Shown here in pieces: positions 1 through 8,568 of a stretch of 64,000 nucleotides of DNA. How positions within the stretch are numbered: position 1 is the stretch's first letter; every line of letters begins with the position of its first letter. A program made the position numbers and the translations under genes. Under the pieces are notes generated by a model, which was not told the origin of the DNA, did not search any database, and was given only the letters and a program-made list of their open reading frames with translations. The stretch spans positions 372,001 to 436,000 of the forward strand of contig CAJQUW010003464.1 in the NCBI GenBank assembly GCA_907163375.1, in the 5' to 3' direction. The DNA is from Prostheceraeus crozeri. Taxonomy: Eukaryota > Platyhelminthes > Polycladida > Euryleptidae.

Positions 1-785
1 TGCATAGTATTTTTGATAGACAACTTATTAAGTTTTAGATACAATTTACTTTGTTTTGACTACAGACAATATGTGGGATATTCAAGTCTATATATATTAT
101 CTATATATATATTAGACGTAAACAATTCAAAATGTTTCCTAGTTCTGAAAGGAAAACGGAGCAGTAACCAGTACCAGGAACAGTAAATGACTTTACATTG
201 CAGATTACACGTACATACATCCACAAAATACGCTCAGCTGTACTTAGCCTAGTGCCAAAACATGATATACAACGTTTGCTACTTCAACCGGCTACTTGAG
301 ACGCAATTATGTTTATTATTGATGTTTATTATAACTGTGGAGATAATTGTTATTACACTGTGGATCCGTGGGGTCAGCTTATGAACCCATTTACCATTAT
401 GACCTCTTTGCACATTGCACATGCAGTAGCATGCATAAAATAAGCCTATTTGCATGTTCTAAACTACACTGGTAAACGCTTATTACAACTGCAGCCTACA
501 GAAGACAAAATTTTGCTTATAACTGGGGTATAATTGATATTAGAACGAGTGGGGTCATACGCTGACCCCATTTACCGTTAGTGTGATTTTGTTTCATTAC
601 CGTTAGAAGGTTAAATCAGTAGTTTGATGATGTTTTTCGTTGATATTCATTGTTGCTTTATGTATCGCTTTAGATTGCACTTCCTTGCGAATATATGCCT
701 ACAGTCAGTTCATTCCCACTATATCTGTGAAAAGACTTTCCCACTTTGTCAACACTTCTTCAAAACACTTTTTTATACATATCTT
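1..785. other. Flank left of the virus-like element, no gene seen
   Basis: AT-rich sequence without a credible coding frame. It holds two imperfect direct copies of a roughly 32-bp word (about 370-402 and 549-581) beginning GTGGGGTCA; the second contains the interrupted palindrome GGGGTCA-TACGC-TGACCCC. I looked for a terminal inverted repeat matching the sequence right of 12.6 kb and found none, so the left border of the element is not defined here. Confidence 0.5.
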
Positions 786-791
786 TTTATT
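786..791 (-). terminator. Poly(A) signal of the first WEVG gene
   Basis: AATAAA on the minus strand, four bases beyond the stop codon at 796. It fits the compact 3' ends elsewhere in the element, where the signal sits on or next to the stop. Confidence 0.5.
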
Positions 792-795
792 TCAA

Positions 796-2334
796 TCAAA
801 TTTTACAATGACTTTGCTTTGTTTTCCGAGACACTAAAGTTATGAGGGATGTAGTATCTTTCACATGAATGCACTCATGTAAACCATTTGTATTTTTGAG
901 AGAAATAGACGGGATAGTTTGTTTGATAACAGGATGGTAGAAAATAGGTTTAAACATCTTTTCAACGATTCCATAGGAAGCGTCTTTATCCTGAATGAAA
1001 CTACGTAAAATGTATTCTTTTTTCTCATCAACAGAAATAGGTGAAGTCAGATCACTTTGAATGTAGAGATGTTGTTCATGTTTGTCAAGTGTCATTGGTA
1101 TTCCTACACCAATCGTGTATGAAGTAGCAAATTTATCTTGTAGCAATGAAAAGCCAAAGAGTTTTTTCAAATTTTTACTCAATTGACATTGAATGTGATC
1201 ACCCAGTTTCAGAACAGCACTTTGATTTTTAATTGAAAACGAAATGTGATGTGCCTTTGCATCATATCTACTTTTCAACACTTGCTTCAACTTATGTTGT
1301 ATACATGGATTTATGACACGAATAAAGTTTTCAACTGTATTGTATAGAGGCGGCATTGTATTGATACTAACTTTAGTTTCTTGATAAGACTGGTAAATTT
1401 TCTTGATGCGATCACCATAGATGTCCACCCACCATTCATCATTAACTGAATCAGCTTTAGTGTGATATTCATGAGAAGCATAAACCAAACCGCTTCCAAT
1501 AATAGGCGATACATGTCTTACAAAATGACGCAAGGTTGGAGAGAAATAAACTGTAAGTTTGTCATTATATTTCTGAATAACCAACTTATTTTTGTCCGCC
1601 ATAATTTTCTCTCCATACTTCTTACCCACAGTCTCATTCCATCGTTTTACTAACTCAATAAGTGTCAAAGGCTTGACACCACGCTTTTTCAAAATGATGC
1701 GTTCTTCACATTGTGCAACATCTTCATCAAATATTTTAAATTTATAATGAAATTTGTTTATTCGGTTTGAATAGATTTTTGTAACATTTGCAATAGCCAT
1801 TGATGTCAGATGCAGACTGCGTCCAAAAACGAGATGTGGATAGAATTCATTATCCGACCTCAATGTAGGACCTTCAGTAAAAGAGTGAAAACGACAGAAG
1901 TGTCTACCGTGCCATTCATAGATAGTAAACTCATAAACTGTCTGACCCCTATTTTTCATAATAGAAGCATTGCCACTATTGAATGCCTTAATGATTTTAT
2001 CTTCATCTGGTGATCCATAATAATCTGATTCTAACTGATTCCATTCACAATTCCACTTTCCATCTAATGTTAAATTGTATGGAAACTTGAATGCATTATT
2101 CATCGTTATTCCATCATGGGTGCGAGGAGTCAATACCATTTCTTCCAATTCATTCACATTCTGAATATTACTATCATAACAAATGCTGGAAACACCTACT
2201 TCCCATTCACCTTCTAGAAGTAATGGACGATTTAATTTTACTCGATAGTTTGATGGTTTATTATTGGGAAATTTATTCATAGAAGCATTACTGGGTAAGT
2301 AAATTAGAAACGAATCCTTATTTTCACTTTCCAT
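796..2334 (-). CDS. WEVG-family virus-like element protein, intact copy
   Basis: About 512 residues. The first in-frame ATG is at 2334; the frame is open slightly further upstream but only through a GTG. The N-terminus carries a short beta-rich module ending LLLEGEWEVGVSSICY, the hallmark of a family I recall from many invertebrate Polinton-like elements next to capsid and integrase genes. Motifs further on (FGF, LYIQSDL, then a C-terminal segment ending in a basic tail) align along the length with the broken neighbour at 2374-3779, so the two are paralogues. No signal peptide, membrane helix or enzyme motif is visible. By position it may be a structural (penton, fibre or minor capsid) protein; that is inference. 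The typical LHFR-like ending of the neighbour is not obvious here. It is the last gene of the minus-strand block and is followed at once by AATAAA. Confidence 0.75.
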   Translation of the reverse strand: MESENKDSFLIYLPSNASMNKFPNNKPSNYRVKLNRPLLLEGEWEVGVSSICYDSNIQNVNELEEMVLTPRTHDGITMNNAFKFPYNLTLDGKWNCEWNQLESDYYGSPDEDKIIKAFNSGNASIMKNRGQTVYEFTIYEWHGRHFCRFHSFTEGPTLRSDNEFYPHLVFGRSLHLTSMAIANVTKIYSNRINKFHYKFKIFDEDVAQCEERIILKKRGVKPLTLIELVKRWNETVGKKYGEKIMADKNKLVIQKYNDKLTVYFSPTLRHFVRHVSPIIGSGLVYASHEYHTKADSVNDEWWVDIYGDRIKKIYQSYQETKVSINTMPPLYNTVENFIRVINPCIQHKLKQVLKSRYDAKAHHISFSIKNQSAVLKLGDHIQCQLSKNLKKLFGFSLLQDKFATSYTIGVGIPMTLDKHEQHLYIQSDLTSPISVDEKKEYILRSFIQDKDASYGIVEKMFKPIFYHPVIKQTIPSISLKNTNGLHECIHVKDTTSLITLVSRKTKQSHCKI

Positions 2335-2373
2335 ATCATTCACATTGGAAACATATGTTTCCACACTTTTGCA

Positions 2374-3779
2374 TTAATTCTTCATTCGGAAATGGAGTGT
2401 GATACTTGTCACAGCATCTTTATTAAAGGAATCAACGCACCAGCATCGTCATAAATTGCAATATCAATTTGTGGTATATAGTTTGATTTCAAGTTTGTAT
2501 AATGCACTTTCTGAAAAGTATGCTCAGATAGAGTACTATTGCTTTTTGGTTGGTAGGGTATCATTGCTAGAAGTGGAGCTTCAACATCTCCCACACGTAC
2601 ATCTTCACCAATATTGGAGTATATCTGAAAATAGTTAATACGACGCGAAAACGATATGCTCGCGCTAGCTTTTTTTACAGTACCACTTTTAAGTATTTTG
2701 ATAAAATCCCAAAATGTCCATTAGGGTGTTGTCCATAATCAGCTCAATATTTTTCCCACTTACACTAAGAGACAGAACACCTTCTTTTTCAGAAAAAGAA
2801 ATATGCTGTTCATTAATCACTTCATTCCAAGAATTTATAGCCAATTTCACTGAAGTGATAATGCGAGGTGCCAACACTCTTGTTTTATGTAAGATACCAC
2901 CTAAAGGATCTATACACTTTCTGTATAAACATACGGACCATTCTGTATCAAATTGATTTGAACTATTATGTCCCACATAGGGCATATTAAATTTTCCATG
3001 AAGAGCTGCAGAACGATGTCGCAAGAACTGATGAAAATCTTCTGAACAAACCAATACTAGATCATCGTCATTTAGTTTATTGATTACGATATTATTAGAC
3101 CCTTTGTTTTAAGTTAATATTGCCACTTGTTCACCATCCACTCGAAGGAGATAATTAAATTTCTTCAATAATGCTTCAGGAGTCATGTTCGTCTTTCTTG
3201 GCTTAATCACAATCTTCTTCACCAACGTCTTTTCATTTTTCGGAAGAAGATCCACATAATAGGCTTTCTCTTTATAAATTAAATTTTTGCAACCTCTTGG
3301 ATAGTAATTAGCTTTATTATTTTAGTATTATAGCTTGTCAAGGCGCTAGCAAAGTAACCTAAATCATTTCTTAAACTCGGACTCAAAGCAACAATCCAAT
3401 CTTTATCAACTGCATGATACATATGATCATATACACCATTGTGGGGAGTAAACTCGGCAATGTGTATACATGCTTTATTCAGGAAATCAAATACGAATTT
3501 TTTACATGTTGAGAAATCTTTCTTCGGCCATTTCGGAATGTAAACTCGACATCCCTCTTCACACTGATAGGCATCTGTACGTCTCATATTAACAGTCATC
3601 ACTTCATGATCAAACGTATAGACATAGTTACTGTGAACAACTTGGGTGACGCCTACTTCCCACTTTCCATTCAGCTGTTGTGTATTATCAATGGGATTAG
3701 AAAAGATAGCAGCTCGATTGCCAACAAATCTATTTGTTGCCACATGGCTAAGCAAAACATGATAGAATGACATTTTCAT
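2374..3779 (-). pseudogene. WEVG-family protein, broken paralogous copy
   Basis: A second WEVG gene (N-terminal LNGKWEVGVTQVVH) that would be about 465 residues if uninterrupted. Coding potential moves between frames: the frame opened at 3779 closes near 3279 just after GCAAAAATTT and homology continues in the -1 frame; a TAA interrupts at 3109-3111; the frame changes again near 2690 beside an A-run; and near 2409 the last residues (ending LHFR) lie in another -1 frame. Blocks such as LMDILGF and VGDVEAPLL match the family, and the middle aligns with the intact copy at 796-2334 (KPLTLIELVKRWN against NMTPEALLKKFNY). About 40 bp separate the two genes, which suggests an ancient tandem duplication. 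Four lesions make it a probable pseudogene, unless some are assembly indels. Confidence 0.7.
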
Positions 3780-3803
3780 TTCGTTAATCTATGCATTACC
3801 AAT

Positions 3804-4172
3804 TTGCATAACATCATAAAGACTTGGATTTTGGACTCTCTACAATATATTAAAGTTGATCGCGATGGAAACGTTCATTTCAAGAATTGTTGTGGAAATG
3901 CATCGAAAGGAATTACATCAACATGGCGACAATTTTTCAATCTTAATGATATCATGAGGGATTTTGAATATTTCAAAACGTTGAAATTCATCTCCTTGGG
4001 TAATCAAGTTTGGCTTCAACGTTACAGAAATGAAATTCTAATCTACCATTCTCATCTCTCCATCTATTTCTCATTTCGCAAATGTAATTGGGAAAAATAT
4101 AAAAGATGTGTACATCGCTCCACTATGTCATTCATTCGACGCGAGTTCATCACATTGCTACACAAATCTTAA
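3804..4172 (+). CDS. Small plus-strand element protein, first paralogue
   Basis: About 122 codons on the strand opposite to most of the element, diverging from the WEVG copy that starts at 3779. It resembles the first ~112 residues of the next ORF: KTW.LD.LQY near the start, then NV.FK, a GN..WL block, IYHS.LS.YF.F and WEKYKR..HRS. I recognise no database family. There is no in-frame ATG at its 5' end: the frame begins at a TTG, and the place where the paralogue has an ATG codon before KTW reads ATA here. It may therefore start by an unusual route or be a decayed copy. Rich in Tyr, His, Lys and Arg, with no membrane segment. Confidence 0.5.
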   Translation: MHNIIKTWILDSLQYIKVDRDGNVHFKNCCGNASKGITSTWRQFFNLNDIMRDFEYFKTLKFISLGNQVWLQRYRNEILIYHSHLSIYFSFRKCNWEKYKRCVHRSTMSFIRREFITLLHKS

Positions 4173-4193
4173 TCAGACACCATCTTCAACACA

Positions 4194-4853
4194 ATGTCAC
4201 ACTCCATCATGAAGACTTGGAAATTGGATTTCCTACAATATGTTGAGATTGATCATGAACGAAACGTATGTTTCAAAGATTATACTGGAAATGTAAGAGT
4301 ATTTGCTTTATCATATCGATATTTTCTAAATCATATTATGAAGGACTTAAAATACTTCTATATGAAAAAACACTCACGCATAGGAAATCGCATATGGTTG
4401 CGACTCAACAAACAGCAAATTGAAATCTATCATTCACAACTTTCTACCTACTTCACATTCCATCAAGGCAGTTGGGAAAAGTATAAAAGGAAGATACATC
4501 GCTCTATTTACTCATTTCTTCATCATGAAACGTCATCGCTATACCATCGTCAACATTCTCCGACGCATCAGACTCTACACGAAAATCGATCTCGCAACAT
4601 TACATCAACAAATTCCAAACAGCAAGTATTATCCGGGTCGACCACAAATGTTAGTGGTGAAAATAAGCAATTTACGGAATCTTCAACTCTTCCCAAATGG
4701 AACTGTTCAGATTCTCGGCGCCCTTTCTCATTCATCAGCGCGGCTAATGCACTGAGAGCTGCAGAAACTACTACGACGGATATGGAAGAGGGAGAAGTGT
4801 GTGATGTCGAATCTGACTGTGGACAATATGGTGATCTCTACTCAATTGAGTGA
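4194..4853 (+). CDS. Small plus-strand element protein, second paralogue with overlapping tail
   Basis: ATG at 4194; 219 codons. Residues 1 to about 112 are a paralogue of the ORF at 3804-4172, with the same KTW, NV.FK, IYHSQLS.YFTF and WEKYKRK.HRS blocks. The remaining ~105 residues are Ser/Thr/Asn-rich and low in complexity until an acidic end (DMEEGEVCDVESDCG). That tail is read in a different frame across the first half of the TBP-like ORF (4525-5070). Since the TBP-like frame has recognisable homology, the tail may be an incidental open frame, or a true overlapping gene. Function unknown; the position between capsid-type genes and a transcription-factor-like gene suggests a regulatory block, which is inference. 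Confidence 0.5.
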   Translation: MSHSIMKTWKLDFLQYVEIDHERNVCFKDYTGNVRVFALSYRYFLNHIMKDLKYFYMKKHSRIGNRIWLRLNKQQIEIYHSQLSTYFTFHQGSWEKYKRKIHRSIYSFLHHETSSLYHRQHSPTHQTLHENRSRNITSTNSKQQVLSGSTTNVSGENKQFTESSTLPKWNCSDSRRPFSFISAANALRAAETTTTDMEEGEVCDVESDCGQYGDLYSIE

Positions 4854-5070
4854 AGATGTATCGTTTTTAAAGATTCATACCAGCAGTTTCAATTTTTGTT
4901 ATGAACCAGAACTTTTTCCCGCGGCTCTCATTAGTTGCTGGCTACCTGTACATGTTGCAATCTTTCATAATAGTAAAGTTATCATTACTGGACTGAAATC
5001 TGAAATGCAAGTAGATACGATCCTACACTATCTAATCGAGTATGTACATAACGAACGTATTGTAAAATAA
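4525..5070 (+). pseudogene. TATA-binding-protein-like ORF with an in-frame TGA
   Basis: Read from the ATG at 4525, the frame spans about 181 codons, the size of the TBP core, with a single in-frame TGA at 4753-4755 (codon 77). The first half has YTIVNIL, a KIDL block, SKYYPGRP and LFPNGTVQILGA, matching the first TBP repeat. The second half has VDNMV, CYEPELFP and IFHNSKVIITGLKS, matching the second repeat, including the signature YEPELFP. Both DNA-contact Asn positions (codons 10 and 101) and three of the four kink-inducing Phe positions (56, 131, 147) are present; the fourth is Pro (codon 40). In TBP this saddle binds the TATA box. The stop sits at the repeat boundary, so either the gene is decayed or two half-proteins are made. 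The downstream half alone opens at ATG 4804. AATAAA overlaps its final stop. Confidence 0.7.
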
Positions 5071-5103
5071 AACAATTTTTATTCCAACATGATGCTTTTT
5101 ATT
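5066..5103. terminator. Convergent poly(A) region with signals overlapping stop codons
   Basis: The plus-strand TBP-like ORF stops at 5070 inside AATAAA (5066-5071). The minus-strand protease stops at 5099 inside its own AATAAA (5098-5103), with a second minus-strand signal at 5078-5083. Only 28 bp separate the two stop codons. Confidence 0.65.
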
Positions 5104-5560
5104 TCAAATCATTATAGAACATACAAATCATCTTTTCATTAGAAGATGGATTACATGAAAACTTTTGCATAACAGATTTAAATTGGTGTACATGTAAACG
5201 TTTTAAAATGAAGTACAATACAAAAGCACCACAAGTTGATGAAAATGGATGTTGCAGTATGCGCTCATTTCGTTGATATTGACGAATATGCTTTCTCAAC
5301 CACTGCTGTGTTGGTATATTCGGAGGTTGAGCAAGAGAGTCAAATAGTTCACCACGTCTGTCTTTTCCAATAAAGATAGCTTTCCAATGCTCACCTTCTA
5401 AATTCTGTGAATGAGTGTTCAATACAATAAAGGTGAGATACTGTTTTTCAGTAGTCGGCAAGGTATCTAGCGAATGGACATTATCAAAAGCTTTCAACGT
5501 AGCTTCATTTGCATTACGCTGCACTTTAGTCTTAATATCATCAGCATTCAACCAACTCAT
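5099..5560 (-). CDS. Adenain-like cysteine protease of the virus-like element
   Basis: 153 residues. The order His-Asp-Gln-Cys of the adenovirus/Polinton maturation protease (C5 peptidase, Ulp1-like fold) is visible: His58 in GEHWKAIF, Asp74 in GELFDSLAQ, a candidate oxyanion Gln103 and the nucleophile Cys110 in SSTCGAFVLYF. In the family this enzyme cleaves capsid and core precursors during virion maturation. Its length is somewhat shorter than the adenovirus enzyme, as I remember for Polinton proteases. The ATG overlaps the stop of the capsid gene by one base (TAATG), so the two are translationally adjacent. The frame is intact. Confidence 0.85.
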   Translation of the reverse strand: MSWLNADDIKTKVQRNANEATLKAFDNVHSLDTLPTTEKQYLTFIVLNTHSQNLEGEHWKAIFIGKDRRGELFDSLAQPPNIPTQQWLRKHIRQYQRNERILQHPFSSTCGAFVLYFILKRLHVHQFKSVMQKFSCNPSSNEKMICMFYNDLK

Positions 5561-6836
5561 TAGCGATTATAGTGAAGAATCACGTCACGATACTTAGTTA
5601 TTTCAATACTTGAATCAAAGACTGCATAAATTAATACATTGATCGTCTCCGTTAGCGTTGTTTTGAGCTCCAGATCCAAGCGAATATTATGAGGAACGTT
5701 AGCTTGACGATAAGGTGCACTAATATCGCTGTCGGCAGTCAAATCAAATGCATAAATAGTATATCCATTTTTAACTCTTTCATTGTGAGTCCGTTGGTAT
5801 CATCTGTGTTGTCAAAGCCAAAGACATTCATATAATCAACATAACTACGCAGAAATTGATAAGAAGTAAAATCTGGTTGATAGGGCGAACCAGGATGACT
5901 AACACCATTTACACGCAAAGCAATTTCACTTAAATTGTTGTGTTTGAAGTTGAAAGGATTCTTCTTGACATTACCATCGAATGCATTATTTTCAACCATT
6001 GCTACCATGAGGAGCTTTGGCGCTTCCGATGGAAAAAGACCATCTTTCATAAAACTCTTTTGATCTTTAGGAATAGTAAATGTGAGAAGCTTTGTATGTT
6101 GAATGGGATAAATGGCATTGTTGCGGTTAAGGCCCTCAACATGTCCTCTAATTACACTTGGATTAGCCAGCACTCGACGAATGTATACTGTAATATCTTC
6201 CACATGAATTTTAAATTTCACAACTGAAGCAAATGCATTCAACAAAAATTCAGGCTTATTCAATGTAAGTTTGAGTCGCATACTGGTATTACAGAGTAAA
6301 AATTTTGATTGTCTGAAGAAGTCTAAATTAAGTGGACCATATAGCTGACATACTTTACTATCTTTAATCAAAGCAGATCGCTTTACAAAACCAGTGTTTG
6401 TCTCACTATCAAATAGTGCTGCTTGATCTCTGTACCATCCCATGGCTTCCATATGACTTTTTTGTGCTGCTGGATGAAACTGTGATACATGATTTAAATA
6501 TGATTTATAGGGATAATCGCTTTGACCACCTTCCACCTGCTGCTCTCCAATCGTTAGAGAAACATCGCGAAGTAATGTAGTCAATGGTAAATTGTTCAGT
6601 CCAACTTTATGTGCATCGTCAATAGCAGTTCCATCTGCTTGCTGAATTCTAAACCTCAAATCAAGCATCGCATAACTCAAATCTATGTAGTCATCACTAC
6701 CACCAGGAATAACAAATTCAATAGGACCAGTATTCTCAGCTGTACGAGGATGATAATCTACAATACTTGAACTAAGAATATCTGTCTGTATTACTTCTTG
6801 ATCAAACAAACAAAAGCCTGAAGTTTTGCACTCCAT
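5560..6836 (-). pseudogene. Major capsid protein candidate (double jelly-roll type), one frame break
   Basis: The ATG at 6836 opens 365 codons; the C-terminal ~60 residues lie in the -1 frame and end at 5560. The break is beside TTAAAAATGG near 5770. The N-terminal motif GPIEFVIPGGSDDYIDL, a YPYKSYL block and the C-terminal IRLDLELKTTLTETINVLIY block match a family I recall as 'F54H12.2-like', abundant in invertebrate genomes beside ATPase, protease and integrase genes. Such proteins are taken to be virion major capsid proteins with a double jelly roll; this rests on context and memory, not on a fold shown here. Total length would be about 424 residues. It is flanked by the core-like gene (2 bp away) and the protease (1-bp overlap), the usual virion-morphogenesis order. 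Apart from the break it looks well preserved. Confidence 0.75.
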
Positions 6837-6838
6837 AA

Positions 6839-7303
6839 TTAGAAGTTATGACAGCGTCGTCGTTTAGCACTTGATGAAAGATTACAGCGCGCGCGACGTT
6901 TTCGTGAATGCCTTTTCTTAGTTTTGTTTGAAGTTCGCTTCTTACCACCTCCGCCCTGTTTTCTTTTTCTTCTAACATTCTTTCGTTTAGGTGCTTTCTT
7001 TTGTTGAGTAGCATTAAAAGTTTGCTGTAATGTTCTTAAACCGCGTTCCTCCCCACGATTTAGTAAAGTACTCTTTACATTTTTACCACTGGTAATATCA
7101 TTAACAACATCACCAGAAAAGCCAACAGCATTATTACAAAAAGTTCGTTTTAAAGATCCTCCGACAGTAGATGAGAAAGGTGCTAAAACAGATTTCAGCG
7201 CTCCAAATATGCTACCTCCACATTGACGGCGGGTGCCGCTGTAAATTGCACCCACGCCACTTAGATAGGAGAGGCGTGAATAAAACGATGCAGTCGGATT
7301 CAT
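6839..7303 (-). CDS. Basic core-like (pX/minor capsid-like) protein
   Basis: 154 residues. The first half is Gly/Ser-rich with small hydrophobic stretches (GGSIFGALKSVLAPF) and a VGFSGDVVNDITSGKN block; the second half is dense in Lys and Arg (APKRKNVRRKRKQGGGG, then KKRHSRKRRAR). This two-part layout, and its place directly upstream of the capsid gene, matches the minor capsid/pX-like protein that I recall next to the capsid gene in Polinton-like elements. Expected role: DNA condensation in the virion or membrane activity on entry, with nuclear localisation from the basic tail; this is inference. ATG at 7303, intact frame, 2 bp before the capsid start. Confidence 0.65.
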   Translation of the reverse strand: MNPTASFYSRLSYLSGVGAIYSGTRRQCGGSIFGALKSVLAPFSSTVGGSLKRTFCNNAVGFSGDVVNDITSGKNVKSTLLNRGEERGLRTLQQTFNATQQKKAPKRKNVRRKRKQGGGGKKRTSNKTKKRHSRKRRARCNLSSSAKRRRCHNF

Positions 7304-7343
7304 GACTTAGACCTTGACATTACAAGTTATATCTTTGCATAAA

Positions 7344-8401
7344 TCACTGACGATCACGTAGATGAAAGATGTCGGCACGACGCATCCAAGAGTTCATACT
7401 GGAAGGATAACCGACCCATTTAACAAGACACCATTCTTCACCTTGTCGTTTTTTACTTCGAATGAGTTTTTCTACTAAATATGTTTCACTTTGGGTGACC
7501 AACTCATTCTCATCACGATAAAAGCAACCATCAATTTCTTCATTATCGCAATGTTTCAACTTGTAAGTTGTTGGGGAGTCCTTTTTATTGATACTTGAAA
7601 CTGTGAAAATTTCTTCTGTCCAATTCGGGAGATAACCTTTGGCAAAAACACTCTTAACTTTTGAGAAACGAACTTTATCACATATTTTCACATCATTTTT
7701 TGCACTCTATCTACGTTGTCAGCATTCACATCCGCTGGTCTGAGTCCAATAGAACGATGAATATAGTGATTGTAGACATGAAGCGTATCTTGTAGAACCT
7801 TTGTCCAATTTTGTGTTAAGTTGGCAGTGAAATGTCGCCACAAGCGATTTCTTAATGTGCGATTAAAACGTTCAACTAGTGCAGCCTTGTAAGCACTCTT
7901 TACACTAAACAGCTCAATATCATATCTCTCAAATAATCTTCCCACATACTGATTTTCGAACTCTTTTCCTTGATCACTCTGAATTCTTTTTGGAATCCGA
8001 CCCTCTCGGAAAATTGACTGGAATGCCTTTGCTACTCGTTTACCTTCTTTAGCTTTCAAAGGTTGAGCCCACGCATAACGCGAGAAAATATCAATGACGG
8101 TTAAGATAAAATTGTGTCTCGAGTTATGTTTTGAAATAGCGGCAACGTCACACAAATCTGCTTGCCACTGTTCATCAATGTCATGAGCAATATAATGACG
8201 GGTCCGGTACTTCTTTTTCGCTTGTTTGTGGAGTGTATATGTAGCTTGACCCTTTAACCATTGTTTAACTTGTGATTGCGGAAGACCACTCGCTTTTGAC
8301 AATTTCTTTATAGATGCAAATCCTGCAGGATGTTTTACATCATAATATATTGACTTTAAAAGTTCATCCGATGACGACTGACTCTTTCTCCTTCTTCTCA
8401 T
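7344..8401 (-). CDS. Retrovirus-like DDE integrase with chromodomain, split between two frames
   Basis: The ATG at 8401 opens 237 codons with an rve/RNase H-fold integrase core: first Asp in EQWQADL, second Asp in RIQSDQGKEFEN, Glu in KAALVERFNRTL. The N-terminus (IYYDVKHPAGFASIKKL, WLKGQATYTLHK) is typical of Polinton integrases. The frame ends at 7688 just after CAAAAAATGATG. The rest continues in the -1 frame (down to 7344) with an SH3-like strand region and a C-terminal chromodomain (YLVEKLIRSKKRQGEEWCLV, then KWVGY and NSW). In the family the enzyme inserts the linear element and the chromodomain guides it to chromatin. The split could be decay, an assembly indel or recoding; the site is not a canonical two-tRNA slippery heptamer. 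Confidence 0.85.
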
Positions 8402-8567
8402 GTTTTTGCTTTCTTACCTTTTTGCAAATACAGCAACCACAGAATTTATGGGATTTACGTTTACATCGCTTAAGAGTCTCATTGTGAGAGCTGGCACAGC
8501 AAGTACAAGTTACAGTTACATTTACTTCCGGCGGCTCATTACATGGTAAGCAGCACATCTGCTTCAT
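8364..8567 (-). CDS. Small cysteine-rich basic protein
   Basis: 67 residues with an ATG at 8567. It has about a dozen Cys in pairs (MCCLPC, CTCC, FCGCCICKK) followed by a Lys-rich tail, which suggests a compact zinc-binding or disulfide-rich protein. Its 3' end overlaps the integrase start by 38 bp in another frame. I do not recognise a family. Cys density and gene packing argue that it is real rather than chance, but no homologue is known to me. Confidence 0.45.
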   Translation of the reverse strand: MKQMCCLPCNEPPEVNVTVTCTCCASSHNETLKRCKRKSHKFCGCCICKKVRKQKHEKKEKESVVIG

Positions 8568-8568
8568 A

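Noticed and set aside
7680..7700. Programmed -1 frameshifting at the integrase/chromodomain junction
   Set aside because: CAA-AAA-ATG is not a canonical X-XXY-YYZ heptamer in the outgoing frame, no stem-loop or pseudoknot was evident, and similar breaks occur in genes with stops. Kept only as one option in the frame-break finding.
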